A stretch of DNA of 64,000 nt from Streptomyces odontomachi. Its GTDB lineage: Bacteria > Actinomycetota > Actinomycetes > Streptomycetales > Streptomycetaceae. Each line of letters starts with the position of its first letter. Within the stretch, counting starts at the first letter, position 1. The translations under genes and the position numbers were made by a program. The stretch is from contig NZ_JAMJWG010000015.1 in assembly GCF_024435355.1 (NCBI RefSeq), positions 186,001-250,000 of the forward strand, in the 5' to 3' direction. Of this stretch, positions 26,686-34,453 are shown piece by piece. The notes beneath the pieces were generated by a model. That model had not been told where the DNA came from and searched no databases. It was given only the letters and a program-made list of their open reading frames with translations.

Positions 26686-28332
26686 TCACGTTCCGCCGCG
26701 CGCCTCGCCCACCTCCGCCTGCCCGTTCCGCGCCCGCCACACGTCGTGTCCCTCCAGCGGGGGCGCCCCCACCGGGCAGGTGTGCCGGCACTGCGGCCTG
26801 ACCCGGGCCTCCGCCTCCACCGGCACACCGGGCTCGGCCGCAGCAGGCGGTCCCGGTGCCCGCACCCGCCACGCCGCGATCAACGACCCCACCACCAGGA
26901 TTCCCGCACAGACCGGCATGGCCCGGCGGAAGACGCTGTCGAACTTGTCGGCCGACCGGTACGCCTCCGGGCTCGCCCCCGCGATCAGCGGCAGGGCGGC
27001 CACCGCGAGCAGGCCGGCCGCGCGGGCCACCGCGTTGTTGATGCCGCTGGCGATACCGGCCCGTGCGGTGTCGACGGACGACAGGACCGTCGCGGTCAGC
27101 GGGGCCACCAGGGCCACCAGGCCGAGGCCCATCACCAGCAGCCCCGGCAGCACGTCGGCGAAGTAGGCGGCGTGCCGGCCGATGCGCAGCATCATCAGCA
27201 GCGCGACGGCGCAGATCAGCGGCCCCACGGTGAGCGGGATACGCGGCCCGATGCGCTCGCCCAGCTCGCCGGACTTCGCGGAGAACAGCAGCATCAGCAC
27301 GGTGGTCGGCAGCAGCGCGAGCCCGGCGGCCAGCGCGGAGTAGCCCGCCACCACCTGGAGTTGCAGGGCGACCAGGAAGAAGAACCCGCCGAAGGCGGCG
27401 TACACGCAGACCGTCACCAGGTTGACCGAGGTGAACAGCCGGGAGCGGAAGATCGACAGCGGCAGCATCGGGTCCGGGCTGCGCCGTTCCACCAGGATGA
27501 ACGCCACCCCGGCGACCACGCCGCCGACCCCGGCCCACACCTGCCCCGCGATCAGCGCATACGTCACCAGCGTGAGCGCCAGCGCGCAGAGTAGCGCGCC
27601 GAGCACGTCGAAGCGCCGCCGGTGCGCCGTCGGGTCGCGTGACTCCGGTACATGGCGCAGGGCGATCGGCACGCAGATCAGCGCGAACGGCACGTTCAGC
27701 CAGAACACCCAGCGCCAGCCCGGCCCGTCCACCAGCCAGCCGCCGACGAACGGCCCGATCGCCGCGCCCACCCCGCCGAACCCGGACCACAGCCCCACCG
27801 ACCGCGCCCGGTCGTCCGGATGGAAGCTGGCCTGGATCAGGGCGAGCGAGCCCGGGGTGAGCAGGGCACCGCCGATGCCCTGGAGGGCGCGGGAGAGCAC
27901 CAGCACCGTGATGTTCGGGCTCAGCCCGCACAGCAGCGACCCGATGGCGAACCACACCACCCCGACCACGAAGATCCTGCGCCGCCCCATGCGGTCCCCG
28001 AGCGCCCCGCCCAGCAGGATCAGCCCGGCCAGGGTCACCGTGTAGGCGTTGACGGTCCACTGGAGCGCCCCGAACCGCGCGTTCAGGTCCCGACCGATGT
28101 GTGGCAGCGCGACATTGACGACCGTCGAGTCCAGCAGCGCCATGCTGGAGCCGAGCACGGTCGTCACGATCAGCCAGCGGCCGGTGCGGCTGGCCAGGCG
28201 GACGGTGCCGGGGGCGGCGAAGGACCCGGGCCCGGTGGAGGCCTCTGCCGTGGCTCCGGGACGGCGGGCGGCGTCCCGGTCGGTGGCTCCCCCGACGCCC
28301 CGATGGGCGTTTTCGGAGCTTTTGTCTTCCAT
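26686..28332 (-). CDS. MFS drug exporter, DHA2 (14-TMS, EmrB/QacA) family
   Basis: A 548-residue membrane protein. The ATG at 28332 (MEDKSSENAH) gives a ~50-residue cytoplasmic tail before TMS1; a much longer upstream open frame is not supported. Motif A is GDRMGRRR, motif D/1 is LDSTVVNVALPHIG, and motif C-like GGVGAAIGPFVGGWLVD marks TMS5 of antiporters. The 14-TMS layout fits proton-driven multidrug or antibiotic export. The C-terminal tail is unusually long and contains CRHTC. No adjacent TetR regulator was found. Confidence 0.92.
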   Translation of the reverse strand: MEDKSSENAHRGVGGATDRDAARRPGATAEASTGPGSFAAPGTVRLASRTGRWLIVTTVLGSSMALLDSTVVNVALPHIGRDLNARFGALQWTVNAYTVTLAGLILLGGALGDRMGRRRIFVVGVVWFAIGSLLCGLSPNITVLVLSRALQGIGGALLTPGSLALIQASFHPDDRARSVGLWSGFGGVGAAIGPFVGGWLVDGPGWRWVFWLNVPFALICVPIALRHVPESRDPTAHRRRFDVLGALLCALALTLVTYALIAGQVWAGVGGVVAGVAFILVERRSPDPMLPLSIFRSRLFTSVNLVTVCVYAAFGGFFFLVALQLQVVAGYSALAAGLALLPTTVLMLLFSAKSGELGERIGPRIPLTVGPLICAVALLMMLRIGRHAAYFADVLPGLLVMGLGLVALVAPLTATVLSSVDTARAGIASGINNAVARAAGLLAVAALPLIAGASPEAYRSADKFDSVFRRAMPVCAGILVVGSLIAAWRVRAPGPPAAAEPGVPVEAEARVRPQCRHTCPVGAPPLEGHDVWRARNGQAEVGEARGGT

Positions 28333-28581
28333 GACTGGATCATCCCAGGCGGTCGAGGTGCCGCGACCGACCGTCGCCACCCCGGCGCCGGAGCGAAGCC
28401 CCCGCTCTGGCGCCCCTCTGGCGCCCCGCTCGGGCGGCGTCCTCTGGCGTCGTTCCTCGTTCCGGCGGGCGCGATGCGCGGGGATGAATGGAAAGGTCGC
28501 AAACGGAAACGCGGAACAAGGGGAGCAAAGGCGACATAAGGCGCACGGCGTGGACGTGCGAATGCGACGCGGAGGCCCAGG

Positions 28582-29535
28582 ATGACCGACACCCGGCAGC
28601 CCGCCATGCAAGGCGTCGAGGAGTGGCCGACCCTTCCGCTCGACGAGTGGGCCGACACTCGCGACACCCTGCACATGTGGACCCAGATCGTGGGAAAGGT
28701 CCGGCTGGCGCTGGCGCCGATGACCAATCACTGGTGGCAGGTGCCGCTGTACGTGTCCACACGCGGCCTGACCACCTCGGCGATCCCCTACGGCGACCAT
28801 AGTTTCGAACTGGAATTCGACTTCCATGATCACCAGCTGTACCTGCGGTGCAGCACCGGCGAACACCGCCAGGTGGCCCTGGAGCCGAAGCCCGTCGCCA
28901 CCTTCTACCGGGAGACCATGGACGCGCTCGACTCGCTCGGCATCGACGTCCCGCTGTGGCCGCACCCGGTCGAGATCGAGCACGCGATCCCCTTCGCCGA
29001 GGACACCGAGCACGCCTCCTACGACCCGGAGCACGCTTACCGTTTCTGGTTGCAGCTCAGTGACGCGGACCGGGTCCTGCACGAGTTCAGGTCCCGGTTC
29101 ATCGGCAAGGTCAGTCCCGTGCACTTCTTCTGGGGCGCGATGGACCTCGCGGTCACCCGGTTCTCCGGGCGCACGGCACCCCGCCATCCCGGCGGCGCCC
29201 CCAACGTCGGCGACTGGGTCATGGTCGAGGCCTACTCCCACGAGCTGTCCAGCTGCGGCTTCTGGCCCGGCGGCTCGGCCGAGGGCACCTTCTACTCGTA
29301 CGCCTACCCCGAGCCCGAGGGCTACGCACGGCACTCGGTGTCCCCGGCCGCCGCCGGCTACAGCCGCGACGCGGGCGAGTTCCTGCTCCCGTACCAGGCG
29401 GTGCGCACGGCCGCGGACCCGAACCGTGCCCTGCTGGACTTCTGCCAGAGCAGCTACGAGGCCGCCGCCGACGCGGGGAGTTGGGACCGCGGGGCGCTGG
29501 AAGACCGGCCGGAGCGGCGGGCGGCGCCGCGCTGA
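28582..29535 (+). CDS. DUF5996-family protein
   Basis: A 317-residue cytosolic protein matching the DUF5996 family: WPTLPLDEWADTRDTLHMWTQ at the start, NHWWQVPLYVSTRGLTT, then FDLAV-like RFSGRTAPRHPG and a HELSSCGFWPGG segment. ATG at 28582 with GAGGCCCAGG upstream. Function unknown. It is divergent from the MFS exporter across a 249-bp region. Confidence 0.85.
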   Translation: MTDTRQPAMQGVEEWPTLPLDEWADTRDTLHMWTQIVGKVRLALAPMTNHWWQVPLYVSTRGLTTSAIPYGDHSFELEFDFHDHQLYLRCSTGEHRQVALEPKPVATFYRETMDALDSLGIDVPLWPHPVEIEHAIPFAEDTEHASYDPEHAYRFWLQLSDADRVLHEFRSRFIGKVSPVHFFWGAMDLAVTRFSGRTAPRHPGGAPNVGDWVMVEAYSHELSSCGFWPGGSAEGTFYSYAYPEPEGYARHSVSPAAAGYSRDAGEFLLPYQAVRTAADPNRALLDFCQSSYEAAADAGSWDRGALEDRPERRAAPR

Positions 29536-29606
29536 GCCGGAACCAGGACCGCGACCGGGACCGGAGCCAGAACCGGAACCGGAACCGGAGCCGGAACCGA
29601 TCGCCT
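29534..29606. repeat. Degenerate 6-bp GGAACC repeats
   Basis: About ten copies of GGAACC/GGAGCC/GGGACC follow the DUF5996 stop codon. No hairpin or coding role is evident. Confidence 0.8.
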
Positions 29607-29665
29607 GCGGCGCCTGATCGACCGGACGGCACCTGTGCCAGAGGTGGATCTGAAAGACTTCCGGC

Positions 29666-31351
29666 GTGCTTATTCCACAGGCGTTGGGGGCGTTGGGGGC
29701 ATTGGGGGCGCAGGGAGGCGTGGACTCGAGCGGGGGCGGATTCGGGATAAGCGTGTCGCTCGTCGTCCTGATCGTCCTGGGAGTGCTTGCCGTCCTCCTC
29801 CTTTTCAAGTCGATCCATGTCGTCCCGCAGGCCAGCTCGGCCATCGTGGAGCGCTTCGGGCGCTACATCCGCACGCTCCACTCCGGTTTCCACATCCTCG
29901 TCCCGTTCGTCGACTCCGTCCGCAACCGCATCGACCTGCGGGAACAGGTCGTGGCGTTCCCACCGCAGCCGGTGGCCACCGAGGAGAACCTGCTCGTCGA
30001 CATCGACACGGTCGTCTACGTGCAGGTCACCGACGCACGAGCCGTGACCTACGAGGTCGCCAACTACATCCAGGCCATCGAGCAGCTCGTCCTCGTCACG
30101 ATGCGGAACGTCGTCGGCGGAATGGACCTGGTACGAACCCTCGCCTCCCGCGAAGAGATCAGCGCGGCCCTGCACGGGAATCTCGACGAGGCCACCGGCA
30201 GGTGGGGGATCCGGATCAACCGTGTCCATGTGAAGGGGATCGAGCCGCCGGCCTCCGTCCGGGACGCCGCAGGTGTCCGGCAGTCCGCGATCCTCCGGGC
30301 CGAGGGCGAGAAGCAGGCCGCGCTGCTGAAGGCGGAGACGGAACGTGCCGTGGCCGCCATCCTCGACGGCGACGGCGACGGCGACGGGGGCGACCACAGT
30401 GTGGGCGGTGGCGGGCGCCATGCAGGGCAGCGCGTGCCGACGCCGCGCGCCGCGGCGGACGCGCAACCCGTTCACGAGCCCCTGCGGAAGGACGACCCGC
30501 GTCGCATCGGCCGCTACCAGCTGACGGCTCGACTGGGCCAGGGCGGGATGGGCACGGTCTACCTCGGCCGGTCCCCGGGGGAACGCCTGGTCGCGGTCAA
30601 GGTCGTCCAGGCGGAGTTGGCCGCCGACGCCACGTTCCGGCAGCGGTTCACCCGCGAAATCGAAGCCGCCCGGCTCGTCGGCGGGTTCCACACCGCACCC
30701 GTGGTCGACGCGGACCCCTCCGGCGACCCGCCCTGGCTGGCCACCGAGTACATCCCGGGGCCCGCACTGCACGACGTCCTCAGGCAGCACGGCGCCCTGC
30801 CCGTCCGGACCCTGCACACCCTCGCCGCGGGTGTCGCCGAGGCGCTGGAGGGCATCCACGGGCGCGGCATCATCCACCGCGACCTCAAACCCAGCAACAT
30901 CATCATCTCCGGCGCGGGACCGCGCGTCATCGACTTCGGCATCGCCCGTGCCGTCGACAGCACCGCACTCACCCGCACCCACCACGTCGTCGGCACGCAG
31001 GGTTTCCTCGCCCCCGAGCAGTTCACCGGCGCGGGGGTCACCCCCGCAACGGACCTGTACGCCTTCGGCATGGTGCTCTGCCATGCCGCCGGAGCGGCGC
31101 CGTTCGCGGACGGCGAGCCCCTTGAGAGGGCGCTCGGCCTCATGCCGGCGTTCCTCCAGGAGATCGTCAAACGGTGCCTGGACCCTGATCCCACACGCCG
31201 TCCGACCCCCACCCAGGTCCTGGAACACCTCTCCCGGAACGCCTCGTCGTCGGAGAGCTGGCTGCCGCCCTACGTACGCACGATGGTCGACCTGCACAAC
31301 GACCCGACCGTCACCACACCGAACCGGCCGGCGCCGCGGCGGCGGCACTAG
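29666..31351 (+). CDS. SPFH (band 7/stomatin) domain fused to Ser/Thr protein kinase
   Basis: A 561-residue fusion in one uninterrupted frame. After a membrane helix (~28-46) lies an SPFH domain (~50-225): VVPQASSAIVERFGRYI, SVRNRIDLREQVVAFPP, YVQVTDARAVTYEVANYI and LDEATGRWGIRINRV are typical. The coiled-coil tail is short and retains only SAILRAEGEKQAALLKAE. After a DGDGDG/Gly linker, residues ~282-525 are a complete kinase: GQGGMGTVYLG, VAVKVV, HRDLKPSN, DFGIARA and LAPEQF. SPFH proteins oligomerise in membrane microdomains, so this could cluster the kinase. The GTG start has a weak ribosome site; GTGs further in are possible. The stop codon is formed at a MITE boundary. Confidence 0.85.
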   Translation: MLIPQALGALGALGAQGGVDSSGGGFGISVSLVVLIVLGVLAVLLLFKSIHVVPQASSAIVERFGRYIRTLHSGFHILVPFVDSVRNRIDLREQVVAFPPQPVATEENLLVDIDTVVYVQVTDARAVTYEVANYIQAIEQLVLVTMRNVVGGMDLVRTLASREEISAALHGNLDEATGRWGIRINRVHVKGIEPPASVRDAAGVRQSAILRAEGEKQAALLKAETERAVAAILDGDGDGDGGDHSVGGGGRHAGQRVPTPRAAADAQPVHEPLRKDDPRRIGRYQLTARLGQGGMGTVYLGRSPGERLVAVKVVQAELAADATFRQRFTREIEAARLVGGFHTAPVVDADPSGDPPWLATEYIPGPALHDVLRQHGALPVRTLHTLAAGVAEALEGIHGRGIIHRDLKPSNIIISGAGPRVIDFGIARAVDSTALTRTHHVVGTQGFLAPEQFTGAGVTPATDLYAFGMVLCHAAGAAPFADGEPLERALGLMPAFLQEIVKRCLDPDPTRRPTPTQVLEHLSRNASSSESWLPPYVRTMVDLHNDPTVTTPNRPAPRRRH

Positions 31352-32024
31352 GTCCTGTCGTCAAACTCCCGTCGTTGCCCGAAGGGCGGCCCGGCGGCGT
31401 CAGGTGCGGCGAGTGGGGGTACCTCCCACTCCCGGTCGTGGTGCAGCTCGACGACCTCCGCCAGTTCGAACCACGGATGCCGGTCGAGCAGGCCGAGCGA
31501 GTCGTCACCGTCCGCCACGCGGTAGAGAGCCCGCAGGTCGTCCGGCAGTGGCACCCCGATCTCCTGCTCCAGCTCCTCGAACTCGTCGTCGTCGAGCGGC
31601 GCGGGCAGCACGTCGCCGAAGGCGGTGAGCCGGCCCTCTTCCCAGCCGAACGCCCCGGCACGCAACTCCAGCAGCCGCCACAGCAGCCGCACCGCCTCCT
31701 CGGGGTCACCGGCCTGGGTCGGGTCGGCCGGACCGAGCTGGGCGTCTCCGGGGTCGGCGGGGAGGCGGTCCGGGTCCAGCAGGTAGCGGTGGGCGCGCTG
31801 GTCGAACCGGTTCTCCGGGCGGATCACACGGCTGACGAACGCCTCCACGTGGCCGTCCGCCATCACATGCAGCCGGACGCTCAGCGAGTGGCTCTCCCCG
31901 TAGCCGTTCTCGTACGGGTCCTCCTACGGACGCCCGTAAGGGTTCTCGTACGGACGCTCCCCATCGGCCCGCAGGGTGTGGACCTCGGCGTGGTGCAGCT
32001 CGCGCTCAAAGGTGTCCAGGCGGT
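31348..32024 (-). pseudogene. Decayed SMI1/KNR4 (SUKH) family gene
   Basis: The frame from 31866 down encodes a SUKH-like domain (ELEQEIGVPLPDDLRALYRVADG and HPWFELAEVVELHH), but its last ~20 residues and stop come from the solo MITE end. Upstream of 31866 the same frame continues (NGYGESHSLSVRLHV) until TAG at 31926-31924, where the context GRP-TAG-EDPYEN suggests TAC (Tyr) mutated to TAG. Beyond it the frame resumes (RLDTFERELHHAEVHTLRAD). A nonsense mutation plus 3' truncation make a functional product unlikely, although a 172-residue internal product is possible. SUKH proteins are often immunity proteins. Confidence 0.65.
31351..31408. mobile_element. One-ended copy of the MITE-like element
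   Basis: From 31351 the sequence matches the left end of the 18766-19000 element (GG[T/C]CCTGTCGTC onward) for about 58 bp with one mismatch, preceded by TA. No right terminal repeat was found downstream, so it is a solo end or deletion derivative. It supplies the stop of the SPFH-kinase gene on the plus strand and the last codons and stop of the decayed SUKH gene on the minus strand. Confidence 0.8.
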
Positions 32025-32204
32025 TCAGGGGGCGGCAGGGAGATGCCCGTTCCTGACCGCCGGTTCCCGGTCCGCGAACTCGTACGCCAACCCATGGCCG
32101 CCGTAGCCTCCGTCACCGAAGACCTCAAGACCGCCGACAACGGAAGGCCCGGAGGCGCACCGCAGCGTCAGGCACGTCGTGCCGGCGACCGGCGTCGACC
32201 TGCG
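32025..32204 (-). pseudogene. Fragment of an unrecognised gene
   Basis: An open frame without a start reads CLTLRCASGPSVV, GGLEVFGDGGYGGHG and LAYEFADREP before a TGA at 32027-32025. It resembles the C-terminal end of a real protein more than random sequence but has no visible beginning. It probably belongs to the same decayed locus as the SUKH pseudogene. Confidence 0.35.
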
Positions 32205-32279
32205 CGGTCGCCGCCCGCGGTGTGCCGTCGACGTGCGCAGAAGCGGTGACGTGCGCGGAAGCGGTGCCGCGGCCCGGGG

Positions 32280-33248
32280 TCAGGTCGAGTGTCTGACGGA
32301 GCGCTCGGCGGCGGACTCCGGCCGGCCTTGCCTGAGGCGTCGGATCTCCGCGGGGCTGTGGCCGAAGCGCGACCTGAACGCACGGCTGAGGTGGCCTGGG
32401 TCGTGCAGGCCCCAGCCGGCTGCGATGGCGGCGACGGTGCGCCGGGCGAGGGCAGGATCCAACAGGTCACGGCGGATCCTGCGGAGTCGTTCCTCTCGGA
32501 GCCAGACGGTGAAGGTGCAGTCCCGATCCGCGAAGAGCCGGTGCAGCGTGCGGGGTGAGATTCCGAAACGGCGCGCCACGGATTCCACACACAGTCTCGG
32601 ATCGGCGAGGTTGGCCAGTGCGTACGCGGCGATCCGATCGGTCAGTCCGACGGGCGCGTCAACGCGTTCGGGGCTGGTCTCGGTGAGGGCGGCGACGAGC
32701 AGTGACGTTAGGGCGTCGCCGAACCGGACACCGGAGGGGCCCGGCAGATCGGCCAGCTGATCGCCGAGTCCGGTGAAGAACGCGCTCACTATGGCCCGAA
32801 TTCCGCTGTCGCCGGGGACCGGGGTGGCCGTCAGGCGGCCGAGCGCTTTCGCCCGTGGACCCAGTAACGTCCACGGCATCGTGAGGACCACGATGTCGCA
32901 CGGATCGTCATACCGGGCCCCATAGGGCCGGGTGGTGTCGAAGAACACCAGCTCACCGGGGCCCGCCTGATGCCGGCGGCCGTCCTGTTCCACGAGCACC
33001 GTCCCGCGACGGTGCAGCGTGACCTTGAAAAGGTCGGGATCGGTCGAGGTGATCAGCCTATTTCGCCGGTCGACCCGCCCCTGCGCGCCGTGGATATGGG
33101 TGACCAGTACCTCTCCTGCCTGCGCCGACCTGACATGCGTTTCAAAAGGCACGTCGACGCGCGGTGTGAGCTGTAACGGCACCATGATCGAAGAAACCGC
33201 GACCTGCATACTCTCCGCGCTCGTGAAAACGGCTTTCGTGCTGCCCAT
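32280..33248 (-). CDS. AraC-family transcriptional regulator with AraC-binding-like sensor domain
   Basis: A 322-residue regulator. Residues ~25-190 match the AraC-type ligand-binding-like domain (HIHGAQGRVDRR, FDTTRPYGARYDDPCDIVVL). Residues ~215-315 contain two helix-turn-helix motifs of the AraC class, including VESVARRFGISPRTLHRLF and GWGLHDPGHLSRAFRSRFG. Codon 128 (32867-32865) is TTA, so translation probably depends on bldA. It is divergent from the small secreted protein gene, with 286 bp between, and may control it. Confidence 0.9.
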   Translation of the reverse strand: MGSTKAVFTSAESMQVAVSSIMVPLQLTPRVDVPFETHVRSAQAGEVLVTHIHGAQGRVDRRNRLITSTDPDLFKVTLHRRGTVLVEQDGRRHQAGPGELVFFDTTRPYGARYDDPCDIVVLTMPWTLLGPRAKALGRLTATPVPGDSGIRAIVSAFFTGLGDQLADLPGPSGVRFGDALTSLLVAALTETSPERVDAPVGLTDRIAAYALANLADPRLCVESVARRFGISPRTLHRLFADRDCTFTVWLREERLRRIRRDLLDPALARRTVAAIAAGWGLHDPGHLSRAFRSRFGHSPAEIRRLRQGRPESAAERSVRHST

Positions 33249-33534
33249 TCCAACGCCCCCCCCGGCGCTCTGGAATCACGTGACGTCCCCCCGTGCCCCG
33301 CTACTCACTCTGCACCGTACGGACGGATGGATACGGAATCCGGCGTGATCAGGCGCGGAACGGCGAATGGGGTGACGCATTCTGGCGACTCTCGGCTGAC
33401 ACCGTAATTTACGGTCATTCCGTTGAGAAGCCCACCAGCACGGCACGATCCGGTGGATCCGCCGTGCGGCTTCGAGCGAACTCGTCACCACCAGCAGGAA
33501 AGACAACGGCAATGCATTCCCGAACGGAGAGACA

Positions 33535-33918
33535 ATGAAGATCGCCCACAAGCTCGCCACCGCAGGACTGCTGTTGGCCTCCCTCGCCGTCGTGCCGGCC
33601 ACGTCCGCCAGCGCGCACGCACCGCATGGCAGCAGCTCCCTGGCAGCTGACTGCTGGGACTTCACCGACACGACCAACAACTCCGACGCCTACTACACCG
33701 TCACCGGGACCTTCGGCCTCAAGACGGGTATCGGCGCCGGCTGCTCGAACGTCACCGTGGTCACTGCGGGCCAGGGCTTCTACGCCTGGTGCGAGATGCA
33801 CAACCCGTCCTCCGGCTACACCTGGGTCTACGGGCGACTGGAGGGCACCCAGACCATGGGCTGGTTCTCGCGGGCCAGCCTCCACAAGGTGTCCGGCACG
33901 CTGCACAGCTGCGTCTGA
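33535..33918 (+). CDS. Small secreted Cys-containing protein
   Basis: A 127-residue protein. MKIAHKLATAGLLLASLAVVPATSASA is a Sec signal peptide cleaved about residue 27. The mature ~100 residues are beta-rich with four Cys (ADCWDF, GAGCSN, AWCEMH, HSCV), probably two disulfides, and resemble secreted SH3-like domains (GQGFYAWCEM, TWVYGRLEG, GWFSRASL). The ATG at 33535 follows GGAGAGACA. Function unknown; possibly controlled by the divergent AraC gene. Confidence 0.75.
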   Translation: MKIAHKLATAGLLLASLAVVPATSASAHAPHGSSSLAADCWDFTDTTNNSDAYYTVTGTFGLKTGIGAGCSNVTVVTAGQGFYAWCEMHNPSSGYTWVYGRLEGTQTMGWFSRASLHKVSGTLHSCV

Positions 33919-34015
33919 GGTCCTCCAGACGGGCGTGCGCGTGCTGCTCGGGGCACCCGCACGGGTGCGAGGGCCTGCGCGGATGCGGGGGCCTGCGCGG
34001 ATGCGCACACGTGGC

Positions 34016-34049
34016 GGGGCCCGGGAGTCGTATCCAGCTCCCGGGCCCC
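34016..34049. terminator. 12-bp stem hairpin between secreted-protein gene and tRNA-like cluster
   Basis: GGGGCCCGGGAG, a 10-nt loop, then the exact complement CTCCCGGGCCCC. It can terminate the secreted-protein gene from the left and the minus-strand tRNA-like RNAs from the right. Confidence 0.75.
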
Positions 34050-34084
34050 TGGGGATGCCACCCAATTGCGCACGCCGGTGGCGT

Positions 34085-34453
34085 TTAAGAGGGCGGATCA
34101 GTCGTCAGGCCGTCGTGTTCTTCCTTTGAACTACCGCGCCAGGGTAGAGGCGCAGGCGAGAGTCGAACTCGCATCCGACGGCGGTCGTCCGTCCCCGCTT
34201 GATCCGGCGATCGGCGGCGATGCTGAAGCTTGAGCGAGAGTCTGAGTGTGATCGCGGGTGCCTCTGCCGTGTTGGGCTACCCCGGCCCGTGGTGCCGGGG
34301 GAAGGACTCGAACCTTCACCGTGACCGCGTCGTCAGGCTGAACCTCAGTTTCAGCTTGTGCTCACGCGGACCGGTCCTCAATCCGGACCGCGCTTTCTGC
34401 GTACCCCCGCGTTAGCAGGCGGGGGCGATCATGGATGCTACCCGTGGGCCCCG
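34085..34453 (-). ncRNA. Tandem tRNA-like RNA modules (Y-RNA-like candidates)
   Basis: The minus strand carries at least three successive tRNA-like pieces. Module 1 (~34453-34290) has a T-arm GAAGG-TTCGAGT-CCTTC (34317-34301), a 3' end reading CCGGCACCA, and an upstream hairpin whose loop CTGCTAAC looks like a tRNA-Ser(GCU) anticodon loop (34425-34404). Module 2 (34286-34138) is closed by a 10-bp stem GCCGGGGTAG/CTACCCTGGC, with D-arm-like TAGCCCAACACGGCAGAGGC and T-arm GCGAG-TTCGACT-CTCGC (34172-34156). Module 3 starts with D-arm-like TAGTTCAAAGGAAGAACA (34133-34116). D- and T-arms are ~100 nt apart, too far for ordinary tRNAs, and acceptor strands do not pair canonically. Bacterial Y RNAs mimic tRNA this way; pseudo-tRNAs are the alternative. 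Confidence 0.5.

Larger units (their letters stand above)
33919..34453. other. 535-bp gap with RNA candidates, terminator and repeats
   Basis: It holds two direct copies of GGGCCTGCGCGGATGCG (33971-34005), the hairpin at 34016-34049 and the tRNA-like modules at 34085-34453. No protein-coding frame is credible. Confidence 0.6.

Noticed and set aside
26686-29844. Extending the MFS gene to a 1052-residue protein
   Set aside because: The extra ~500 residues are antisense to the DUF5996 and SPFH-kinase genes and have no domain; MEDKSSENAH at 28332 is a normal exporter start.
29666-31351. Frameshift or assembly artefact joining SPFH and kinase genes
   Set aside because: The frame is continuous with a normal Gly/Asp linker and intact domains on both sides, with no stop or start signal at the junction; kept as a genuine fusion pending read-level check.
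34085-34453. Three ordinary tRNA genes
   Set aside because: T-arms are convincing, but D-arm to T-arm distances and acceptor pairing are wrong for functional tRNAs, so they are reported as tRNA-like.
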